Below are positions 1 to 5,140 of a stretch of DNA of 7,867 nt, piece by piece; within the stretch, counting starts at the first letter, position 1, and each line of letters begins with the position of its first letter. The stretch comes from an uncultured Labedella sp. (GTDB lineage: Bacteria; Actinomycetota; Actinomycetes; Actinomycetales; Microbacteriaceae). The notes below the pieces were generated by a model, which saw only the letters and a list, made by a program, of their open reading frames with translations, made no database searches and was not told where the DNA came from. Position numbers and translations under genes: made by a program. The DNA lies in NCBI GenBank assembly GCA_934636065.1, contig CAKTZW010000070.1, forward strand, positions 1 through 7,867. The letters run 5' to 3'.

Positions 1-353
1 TCGGTGATGTCCATCACCTGGCCGGCGGCGACCATCGCGGCGAGCTTGCCACCGCCGCGCTGGAGGAAGATGTCGGGGGCGTCGCCCGAGTTGAGCGCCG
101 TCTGCAGCTTGCCGTCGAGGTCTTCGTTCTGGATGGACTGGACTTCGATCGTGACGCCGGGGTTCTCGTCCTCGAAGTCGGCGACCGTCTGGTCCCAGAA
201 CTCCTGGCCGGGGCCGGTGGTGGAGTTCTGCCAGAGCGTCATCGCGACGCTTCCGTCGGAGGATCCTCCGCCGCCGTCGGCGGAACACGCGCTGAGCGCG
301 AACGTCCCGAGGACCAGGGCGGTTGATCCCGCGAGGATCTTGGTGACTTTCAT
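1..353 (-). CDS. Sugar ABC transporter substrate-binding lipoprotein (N-terminal part, runs off window)
   Basis: Extracellular solute-binding protein, probably family 1 (carbohydrate uptake type), tethered outside the membrane to deliver a sugar to an ABC permease. Only the first 117 residues lie in the window; the gene continues to the left. The start ATG is at 353-351, preceded by a GAGAAGG ribosome site about 8 bases upstream. Residues 1-22 form a lipoprotein signal peptide (Lys at 2 and 5, a hydrophobic stretch, then the lipobox LSAC) with the lipidated Cys at 23. A Gly/Ser-rich linker follows, then a typical family-1 opening with a TLWQN strand around residues 40-44, an FEDENPGV segment, and LNSGDAPDIF further on. 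The gene diverges from a LacI-type repressor, the usual arrangement for sugar ABC operons; permease genes should follow to the left. The sugar cannot be inferred. The family call is firm and the substrate class is inferred from LacI pairing. Confidence 0.9.
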   Translation of the reverse strand, partial: MKVTKILAGSTALVLGTFALSACSADGGGGSSDGSVAMTLWQNSTTGPGQEFWDQTVADFEDENPGVTIEVQSIQNEDLDGKLQTALNSGDAPDIFLQRGGGKLAAMVAAGQVMDIT

Positions 354-507
354 GTGATCGACCTTCTCTTCGTTGAGGGGGTGCTGCCCTGGTGGGGGCA
401 TCGGGGGTGGTGCGACGCATCCGGTGCGGACGGTCACCGAGGTTTCGAGCGGCTTCTCTGCTGTTCGCCGCCGGTTCACCGGTGACGGCTGGGCTCGGAC
501 GGGCTCA

Positions 508-536
508 GTTTCACCCGCGCTCGGAAAAAGTGTCAA
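508..536 (-). promoter_or_regulatory. Candidate promoter of the ABC transporter operon
   Basis: On the minus strand a perfect TTGACA -35 box lies at 536-531. Seventeen bases further is TGAAAC (513-508), a poor -10 box, so the start site is uncertain. If used, the leader before the binding-protein ATG at 353 would be about 150 bases. The -35 box is overlapped by the LacI-type palindromes at 533-550, which would give repression by blocking polymerase. Confidence 0.45.
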
Positions 537-550
537 ACGTTTTCGAAAAC
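533..550. promoter_or_regulatory. Overlapping LacI-family operator palindromes
   Basis: Two palindromes with CG centres six bases apart. The first, at 533-544 (TCAAACGTTTTC, centre 538/539), matches a GAAAACGTTTTC-type LacI/GalR operator at 10 of 12 positions. The second, at 539-550 (GTTTTCGAAAAC), is a perfect 12-bp palindrome. The site lies between the divergent binding-protein and lacI genes, overlaps the TTGACA box of the transporter promoter and sits about 50 bases upstream of lacI. It is the natural target of the adjacent LacI-type protein, and autoregulation is possible. Which palindrome is actually bound is not decidable by eye. Confidence 0.6.
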
Positions 551-587
551 AGTTTCCATCGCGCCGCGGCGGAGCCTTCCGGGGGCG

Positions 588-593
588 TATGCT
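588..593 (+). promoter_or_regulatory. -10 box giving a likely leaderless lacI-type transcript
   Basis: TATGCT (TANNNT type) ends six bases before the ATG at 600, so transcription should start at or within a base of the start codon. No Shine-Dalgarno sequence lies at a usable distance; the nearest purine run, GGAG at 571-574, is 25 bases away. No recognisable -35 box is present. Confidence 0.5.
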
Positions 594-599
594 CTCGCC

Positions 600-1625
600 A
601 TGCCCCGGCCCACCATCCACGACGTCGCCGCTGCGGCCGGCGTCTCCGTCGCGACGGTGTCGAAGGCCGTCAACGGCCGGTACGGCATCTCGACCGCCAC
701 GGCGCAGCGGGTGCTCGACGTCGTGCAGGAGCTCGGCTACGAGTCGAGCCTCGTCGCGAGCAGCATGCGCTCGCACCGCACGGGAGTCATCGGCGTCCTC
801 GTCGCCGACTTCGAACCGTTCAGCTCCGAGATCCTCAAGGGCGTCGGCGCCGCACTGCACGACTCCCGGTACGACCTGCTCGCCTACAGCGGCACACGTC
901 AGCGCGACAGCGCAGGGTGGGAGCGGCGATCGCTCAGCCGACTGAGCGGCACCCTCATCGACGGCGCGATCATGGTGACGCCGACGGTCGTGAGCGCCTC
1001 GACCGAGATCCCCGTCGTCGCGATCGACCCGCACACCGGCCGGGCCGACCTGCCGACGGTCGAGTCGGACAGTTTCGCGGGAGCCATGCAGGCCACGCGG
1101 CACCTCATCGAGTTGGGGCACCGGCGCATCGGCCTGCTCGGCGGACGACCGGACCTCCGTTCCTCGATCGCCCGGGAGGCGGGGTACAAGCGCGCCCTGT
1201 CCGAGGCCGGTATCCCCTTCGACCCGAGCCTCGTCCGCATCGGGCTGTACCAGCAGGAGACGTCGCGCGAGCCCGCGGTCGCCCTCCTCTCCCTCCCGGA
1301 ACGGCCGACCGCGGTGTTCGCGGCGAACGACCTCTCCGCGATCGCGATCGTCGAGGTCGCGTCCCGCCGTGGGCTCTCGGTCCCCCGCGATCTCTCCGTC
1401 GTCGGCTTCGACGACATCCCCGAGGCGTCGCAGTTGAGCCCGGCCCTCACCACGATCCGTCAGCCGATGCAGAACCTCGGCGCCTCGGCCGCGCACATGC
1501 TCATCGCGCTCATGTCCGGCGAGCAGCCCGAGCACATGCATGTGCGACTGCCGACGCGGCTCGTCCGTCGCGCGACGACGGCGCCTCCGACCACGTCGTC
1601 GGAGGAGGGTCGGGCGTGGATGTAA
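600..1625 (+). CDS. LacI/GalR-family transcriptional repressor
   Basis: Sugar-responsive DNA-binding repressor of 341 residues, the normal family length. The N-terminal helix-turn-helix is at residues 5-26 (TIHDVAAAAGVSVATVSKAVNG, shown by positions 5-20 TIHDVAAAAGVSVATV and the following SKAVNG). The hinge lies around residues 45-60, ending in RTGVIGVLV, which opens the periplasmic-binding-protein-like core. Core landmarks are VVAIDP, the effector-domain signature GHRRIGLLGG, TAVFAANDLSAIA, LSVVGFDDIP and LTTIRQP, all in family order. The hinge has Met where many members have the DNA-intercalating Leu. It diverges from a sugar-binding ABC lipoprotein gene and probably represses it through palindromes at 533-550. 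The start is ATG at 600, with a -10 box six bases upstream suggesting leaderless translation. It converges with tetR1. The specific inducer is unknown; the family call is very firm. Confidence 0.95.
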   Translation: MPRPTIHDVAAAAGVSVATVSKAVNGRYGISTATAQRVLDVVQELGYESSLVASSMRSHRTGVIGVLVADFEPFSSEILKGVGAALHDSRYDLLAYSGTRQRDSAGWERRSLSRLSGTLIDGAIMVTPTVVSASTEIPVVAIDPHTGRADLPTVESDSFAGAMQATRHLIELGHRRIGLLGGRPDLRSSIAREAGYKRALSEAGIPFDPSLVRIGLYQQETSREPAVALLSLPERPTAVFAANDLSAIAIVEVASRRGLSVPRDLSVVGFDDIPEASQLSPALTTIRQPMQNLGASAAHMLIALMSGEQPEHMHVRLPTRLVRRATTAPPTTSSEEGRAWM

Positions 1626-1714
1626 CCGGCGTGGGTTCGCGACACCGGCCTGGTCGGCGTTGTCGGGCGACACCTCCCCGCCACGCTCACATCCTCCCTC
1701 GTCCACGGCGGGAA

Positions 1715-1740
1715 CGGCCGCGAGCGAGCCCTCGTGGCCG
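1715..1740. terminator. Hairpin between convergent lacI-type and tetR1 genes
   Basis: Ten-base stem CGGCCGCGAG (1715-1724) with CTCGTGGCCG (1731-1740), one G-T pair, and a 6-base loop. It lies in the 130-base gap between two convergent genes, so a bidirectional terminator is plausible. There is no T-run on either side, which is common in high-GC actinobacteria but weakens the call. Confidence 0.45.
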
Positions 1741-1755
1741 CGGCGAGCGACGTAC

Positions 1756-2448
1756 TCAGTTCAAGCGAGCGAGCCAGACGTTCAGGAGGGCGGCTTCCTC
1801 CGCTGACAGCTCCTCCGGTGGGCTGATCCGGAGCTGTGCCCGAAGCTGCTGACTTACGCTCGCCGCCGCAGGTGCTGCGGGCGCCGACGCGACCCCCGTG
1901 AGGATGAACGCGAACACCGCATCTCGCAAGGCATCCGACACGGAGGCTCGGCCGAACCGTCCCGGTTCGGCGATGCGGTTCATGGCGAGACCGATGTTGG
2001 CGGAAAGGAGCACCGTCGCGGCGACGTCGACACTCACTCGGAGCGCGCCAGCGGCAGCACAGCGCGTGAGGGTGGACTCCAACAGCGCACTCACCCCCTC
2101 GCGAGCACGAACGCTCGCCCACGGGCGCGGCGTGAACATCAGCTGATAAAGCGCCGGGTGTTCCGCGGCGAAGGCCAGGTGATCGCCCCATCCGGCTCTC
2201 AGATCGGCCACCGGATCATCCGAGACCTCGAGTTCGGCCTTGCGCGCCGTGTATCGCTCGAGTCCGGCGTCAGCGAGGGCGTCCAGCAGACCGCGCTTGT
2301 CTCCGAAGATCCGATAGAGCACCGGTTGGGTCACGCCCACCGCCTCGCACACCGCGCGCGTGGCGATGTCGCCGTCGGGTGACGCGGCGAGTTGTTCCTC
2401 CGCTGCAGCCAGGAGCGCCAGCCGGGGGTTGTCGGTCGCACGTGTCAT
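1756..2448 (-). CDS. TetR-family regulator (tetR1), divergent from the SDR operon
   Basis: Ligand-responsive repressor, 230 residues from the chosen start. The N-terminal TetR fold contains the helix-turn-helix at about residues 28-48 (IATRAVCEAVGV, then TQPVLYRIFGDK), a textbook match. The C-terminal ligand domain carries WGDHLAFAAEHPALYQLMF at 87-105, resembling the WHG-type TetR C-terminal domain. The frame is open upstream to an ATG at 2502, but the ATG at 2448 is preferred: homology to the family begins there and a TATAGT -10 box ends six bases before it. The longer form would put the promoter inside the gene. It faces two dehydrogenases and a tautomerase across a 97-base gap and most likely represses them, and perhaps itself. 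Its ligand is unknown, presumably the substrate of that operon (inference). Confidence 0.9.
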   Translation of the reverse strand: MTRATDNPRLALLAAAEEQLAASPDGDIATRAVCEAVGVTQPVLYRIFGDKRGLLDALADAGLERYTARKAELEVSDDPVADLRAGWGDHLAFAAEHPALYQLMFTPRPWASVRAREGVSALLESTLTRCAAAGALRVSVDVAATVLLSANIGLAMNRIAEPGRFGRASVSDALRDAVFAFILTGVASAPAAPAAASVSQQLRAQLRISPPEELSAEEAALLNVWLARLN

Positions 2449-2454
2449 ACGGAG

Positions 2455-2460
2455 ACTATA
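2455..2460 (-). promoter_or_regulatory. -10 box giving a likely leaderless tetR1 transcript
   Basis: On the minus strand TATAGT reads 2460-2455 and ends six bases before the ATG at 2448. There is no Shine-Dalgarno site between them, so the mRNA probably begins at the start codon. The expected -35 position shows only a weak TACTAG. Confidence 0.55.
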
Positions 2461-2495
2461 TCGCCTTGGTATCGCCGCTAGTATCTGTGCTACCG
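2459..2495. promoter_or_regulatory. Repeats in the tetR1/SDR intergenic region, candidate TetR operator
   Basis: TATCGCC occurs at 2459-2465 and again at 2470-2476, eleven bases apart (one helical turn); the first copy overlaps the tetR1 -10 box. Next to them is an imperfect inverted repeat, CGCTAG (2476-2481) with CTACCG (2490-2495), five of six pairs. Either could be the site through which TetR1 controls both directions. No convincing plus-strand promoter can be fixed; TACCGT at 2491-2496 is a possible -10 box. The assignment is weak. Confidence 0.3.
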
Positions 2496-2545
2496 TTTGC
2501 AATATCGGCGAAACCGTCGATGCGTATCAACGAAACGGAAAAGTG

Positions 2546-3286
2546 ATGACTGATCAAGGACAACGCGTCGCCGTCGTCATGGGCGGCTCGCGTGGCATCG
2601 GTCGTGCCATCTCCACCCGACTCGCCTCTGACGGCCTCGCCGTCGTAGTGAACTACAGCAGCGGGGCCGGCGCAGCGGAGGACACCGTCTCGACGATCAC
2701 CGCTGCCGGTGGGCTCGCGATCGCCGTCCAGGCCGATGTCGCGGACGCACTCGCCGTCTCGGCACTCTTCGACCGCGCCGAGGGCGAGTTCGGCGCAATC
2801 GACGTCGTGGTCAACTCGGCCGGCCGTCTGACCCTGTCGACGATCGCCGATCAGGATCTCGACGTGCTCGACGCACTGCACCGAACGAACATCCGCGGCA
2901 GCTTCGTCGTCGCTCAGCAGAGCGCGCGACGCCTTCGAGAGGGAGGCTCGATCGTCGGCATGTCGACCTCGGTGGTCGGGACTCAATTCCCCACCTACGG
3001 CGCGTATGTCGCCAGCAAGAGCGCCATCGAGGGCATGACGATGATCCTGGCCAAGGAGCTTCGCGGCCGGAACATCACGGCCAACACCGTCGCCCCCGGC
3101 CCCACCGCGACCGAGCTGTTCCTCGACGGCAAGACGGAGGAACAGATCGACGCTCTCGCGAAAGTACCGCCCCTCGAACGGCTCGGTACGCCGGAGGACA
3201 TCGCACGAGTCGTCTCCTTCCTGGTCAGCGCCGAAGGACACTGGATCAACGGCCAGACGATCCGTGCGAACGGCGGCATGGTCTGA
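2546..3286 (+). CDS. Short-chain dehydrogenase/reductase (FabG-like), SDR1
   Basis: NAD(P)-dependent oxidoreductase of the classical SDR family, 246 residues, the usual length. The Rossmann cofactor motif GGSRGIG is at 13-19, DV at 64-65, NSAG at 90-93, the structural Asn at 115, catalytic Ser at 140 or 142 (142 lines up with the SVVGT segment of FabG), and Tyr154/Lys158 in YVASK. The C-terminal part has the APGPTATE and INGQTIRANGG signatures. The frame is open upstream, but ATG 2546 is chosen because the SDR fold starts there, a GGAAAAG run lies just upstream, and a longer form would overlap divergent tetR1; GTG at 2543 is an alternative. It is first in an operon with SDR2 (TGATG overlap) and a tautomerase, probably under TetR1. 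The substrate (a ketone or alcohol) is not readable. Confidence 0.92.
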   Translation: MTDQGQRVAVVMGGSRGIGRAISTRLASDGLAVVVNYSSGAGAAEDTVSTITAAGGLAIAVQADVADALAVSALFDRAEGEFGAIDVVVNSAGRLTLSTIADQDLDVLDALHRTNIRGSFVVAQQSARRLREGGSIVGMSTSVVGTQFPTYGAYVASKSAIEGMTMILAKELRGRNITANTVAPGPTATELFLDGKTEEQIDALAKVPPLERLGTPEDIARVVSFLVSAEGHWINGQTIRANGGMV

Positions 3287-4188
3287 TGGCGAGCGCACAG
3301 GTGATCGTCGTGACCGGCGCGTCCAGTGGCTTCGGACGCCTCACTGCCGAGTCCCTCGCTCGGGCCGTGCACGAGGTCGTCGCCGGCATGCGTGACACCG
3401 CCGGTCGGAATGCCGCGAACCGCGCCGCCCTCGCCGAACTGGCTGAACGAGAGCACCTCTCCATCAGCGCGGTCGAACTGGATGTGCAGGATCAGGACTC
3501 CGTGGATACCGCGATCGCCGCGGTCATCGCCGATCACGGCCGGATCGACGTGATCGTGCAGAACGCGGGTCACATGGCGCTCGGCGCGACCGAAGCGTTC
3601 ACTCCGGAACAGTTGGCTGCGCTCTACGACGTCAACGTCCTCGGAGCCCAGCGGGTGAACCGCGCCGCCCTGCCTCACATGCGGGCGCAGCGCGCGGGAC
3701 ACATCGTGTGGGTGGGCAGCTCGTCGACCCGGGGCGGACACCCACCCTTCCTCGCTCCGTATTTCGCGGCAAAGGCAGGCATGGACGCTCTCGCGGAGAG
3801 TTACGCCGCAGAGCTGATCCGCTTCGGAATCGACACCACCATAGTCATTCCCGGCGCCTTCACCTCCGGCACGAACCACTTCGCCAACGCCGGCACGCCC
3901 TCTGACACGTCGCGCGACGCGGACTACGACCCGGAGTACGGAGAACTCCGACGGGCGCTCCTCGGCAGACTCGCGGCGATCGTCCCGGACGACGCCGATG
4001 TTCAGAATGTCGCGGACGAGATCGTCCGCGTCGTCGAACTGCCCGCGGGTTCTCGACCCTTCCGTACTCACATCGACCCCTCTCGCGACGGAAGCGAGGT
4101 CGTGTCGGCAGTGGCCGATCGGATCCGCGCCGAGTTCTACATCCGTGTTGGGATCGGGGATCTTCTGCCTCGATACGCCGCACTCTGA
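3286..4188 (+). CDS. Short-chain dehydrogenase/reductase, SDR2
   Basis: Second SDR oxidoreductase, 300 residues, longer than SDR1 mainly through its C-terminal half. The cofactor motif TGASSGFG is at 10-17, D66-V67, NAG at 93-95, Asn117, catalytic Ser146, and Tyr159/Lys163 in YFAAK, so the whole catalytic tetrad is intact. An Arg at 36 after the second beta strand hints at NADP preference (inference). The PG after the active site is present as IPGAFTSGT, followed by a variable C-terminal region that should shape substrate choice. The ATG overlaps the TGA stop of SDR1 by one base, so translation is probably coupled. The two SDRs are clearly different subfamilies, not a recent tandem duplication, suggesting two redox steps or two substrates in one pathway. 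The specific reaction is unknown. Confidence 0.92.
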   Translation: MASAQVIVVTGASSGFGRLTAESLARAVHEVVAGMRDTAGRNAANRAALAELAEREHLSISAVELDVQDQDSVDTAIAAVIADHGRIDVIVQNAGHMALGATEAFTPEQLAALYDVNVLGAQRVNRAALPHMRAQRAGHIVWVGSSSTRGGHPPFLAPYFAAKAGMDALAESYAAELIRFGIDTTIVIPGAFTSGTNHFANAGTPSDTSRDADYDPEYGELRRALLGRLAAIVPDDADVQNVADEIVRVVELPAGSRPFRTHIDPSRDGSEVVSAVADRIRAEFYIRVGIGDLLPRYAAL

Positions 4189-4203
4189 CCCGACTTCCGG
4201 GTC
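4187..4203 (+). other. Small hairpin between SDR2 and the tautomerase gene
   Basis: Six-base stem GACCCG (4187-4192) with CGGGTC (4198-4203) around a 5-base loop, overlapping the SDR2 stop codon. It has no T-run and is followed by a good ribosome site for the next gene, so it is more likely a minor mRNA structure than a terminator, or chance. Confidence 0.25.
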
Positions 4204-4226
4204 CCACCGAAGACAAGGAGATCCAC

Positions 4227-4433
4227 ATGCCATTCGCCAATCTCAAGGTTCCCGCCGACACCCTCACACCGGAGTCGAAGAGAAGACTGCAGGATGCCGT
4301 CACTGAAGCGATCGTCGATGTGTACGGCGAACGCGCGCGCTCCACGACCCTCGTCCTTCTCGAAGAGGTCGCCGATGGTGGCTGGAGCCTCGGAGGCACC
4401 ATCCTGAACGAAGCGGTGCTCGGTCGCGTCTGA
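4227..4433 (+). CDS. 4-oxalocrotonate tautomerase-family protein
   Basis: Mini-enzyme of 68 residues. Family members use the N-terminal proline, exposed after Met removal, as a general base to interconvert enol and keto forms, acting as small oligomers. The sequence opens MPFANLKVPA and has the beta-alpha-beta layout: an amphipathic helix around residues 13-31, a second strand TTLVLLEEV at 39-47, then GGWSLGG. Numbered from Pro1, Trp52 sits where the model 4-OT has Phe50, but Arg11 and Arg39 of the classical enzyme correspond to Thr/Leu and Leu41; Arg35 and Arg37 lie nearby. Its chemistry may therefore differ from true 4-OT. AAGGAG at 4215-4220 is six bases before the ATG. It is the third gene after two SDRs, 38 bases downstream, and a perfect hairpin follows. 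The family is firm and the substrate unknown. Confidence 0.88.
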   Translation: MPFANLKVPADTLTPESKRRLQDAVTEAIVDVYGERARSTTLVLLEEVADGGWSLGGTILNEAVLGRV

Positions 4434-4438
4434 CGCTC

Positions 4439-4472
4439 GTGAGCGGCGCCCCTGCGCCGGGGCGCCGCTCAC
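4439..4472 (+). terminator. Strong hairpin terminator ending the SDR-tautomerase operon
   Basis: Perfect 14-base stem, GTGAGCGGCGCCCC (4439-4452) with its exact complement at 4459-4472, around a 6-base loop, starting five bases after the tautomerase stop. No T-run follows, as is frequent in high-GC actinobacteria. Its position between the operon end and the next promoter supports a terminator role. Confidence 0.75.
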
Positions 4473-4504
4473 CAACAGGCCCGTCAGGCGTGGTCCTCAA
4501 ACGT

Positions 4505-4519
4505 AACATCGGGTATGTT
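4505..4519 (+). promoter_or_regulatory. -10 box and overlapping inverted repeat upstream of tetR2
   Basis: TATGTT (4514-4519, TANNNT type) ends seven bases before a GTG codon at 4527, pointing to a leaderless transcript. An inverted repeat AACAT (4505-4509) with ATGTT (4515-4519), five-base spacer, overlaps this box and could be the autoregulatory TetR2 operator. No clear -35 box is seen. Confidence 0.4.
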
Positions 4520-4526
4520 TAGCACC

Positions 4527-5111
4527 GTGCCCGCGCTGACAGCTGCCCGACAATCCCGACGTCGGGACGACCTCCTCGATGCCGCCGAGCGTCAACTCGT
4601 GAGCCGCGGTTCGCTCGGCTCGATGCGGGAGATCGCCGCGTCCGCCGGTGTCACGACGGGCAGTGCGTACTCGCACTTCGCCGCGAAGGCGGAGTTGATG
4701 AGCGCCCTGGTCACCCGAATCCTCGATCGGCATGCGCTCGTGCTGATCCCGGAAGGCGGGATCCGTCAGCTGACGGCCGCCACTCTTCGCGACCTCACGC
4801 ACAACGAGAGCGACGCCGCACGCCTCCTCGTCCTGGTGTGGGGCTTGCTGATCGAGGACCGCGACGGCGTGGCAGAGCAGATCAGAGAGCGCCTGGAACG
4901 CAATCGTTCACATCTGACCGACGTCGTTCGGCGGGCGCTCGAGATCGACGGCGTCGCCCCTGACGAGGCTGCGGCTCGAGCCAGAGCCGCCGCAGATGCG
5001 CTGATCGGGTTCCTGCAGATGCTCGCCGTCCAGATCGCGACGATGACGAACGTCGACACGGGACGCATGGTCCGCTTTGCGAGCGACGCGATGGAGTTGT
5101 GGGCGAAGTGA
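4527..5111 (+). CDS. TetR-family regulator (tetR2), upstream of orphan qcrB
   Basis: TetR-type repressor, 194 residues from GTG 4527. The helix-turn-helix is at about residues 33-51 (MREIAASAGVTTGSAYSHF), followed by the usual KAELMSALV helix. The C-terminal ligand domain is helical and poorly conserved, with an Ala/Arg-rich helix near residues 145-160 and an ending MELWAK. An in-frame ATG at 4515 would add four residues, but it lies inside the TATGTT -10 box and lacks a good ribosome site; the GTG sits at the expected transcription start, so I prefer it, not firmly. qcrB begins 29 bases after the stop on the same strand, so the two are probably co-transcribed and TetR2 may control qcrB along with itself. 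The ligand is unknown. Confidence 0.9.
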   Translation: MPALTAARQSRRRDDLLDAAERQLVSRGSLGSMREIAASAGVTTGSAYSHFAAKAELMSALVTRILDRHALVLIPEGGIRQLTAATLRDLTHNESDAARLLVLVWGLLIEDRDGVAEQIRERLERNRSHLTDVVRRALEIDGVAPDEAAARARAAADALIGFLQMLAVQIATMTNVDTGRMVRFASDAMELWAK

Positions 5112-5140
5112 CCGGCCGCAGCCACGCCAGGGAGAAAACG

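Noticed and set aside
466..490. Inverted CCGG-rich segment in the lacI/ABC intergenic region as a riboswitch or hairpin
   Set aside because: The stem is only four to five bases and built on a self-complementary CCGG; common by chance at this GC content.
1660..1672. TGTCG-GG-CGACA as a terminator for lacI
   Set aside because: The two-base loop is too small for a stable RNA hairpin; the stem at 1715-1740 is better.
392..1852. Long plus-strand open frame overlapping lacI in another frame
   Set aside because: Arg/Ala/Pro-rich product with no domain; the LacI frame carries all conserved motifs.
2360..2545. N-terminal extension of SDR1
   Set aside because: It would overlap the start of divergent tetR1 and lies before the cofactor-binding fold; the ATG at 2546 fits the family length.
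2995..4233. Long minus-strand open frame opposite SDR1 and SDR2
   Set aside because: No family motif; explained by the codon bias of the two real dehydrogenases on the plus strand.
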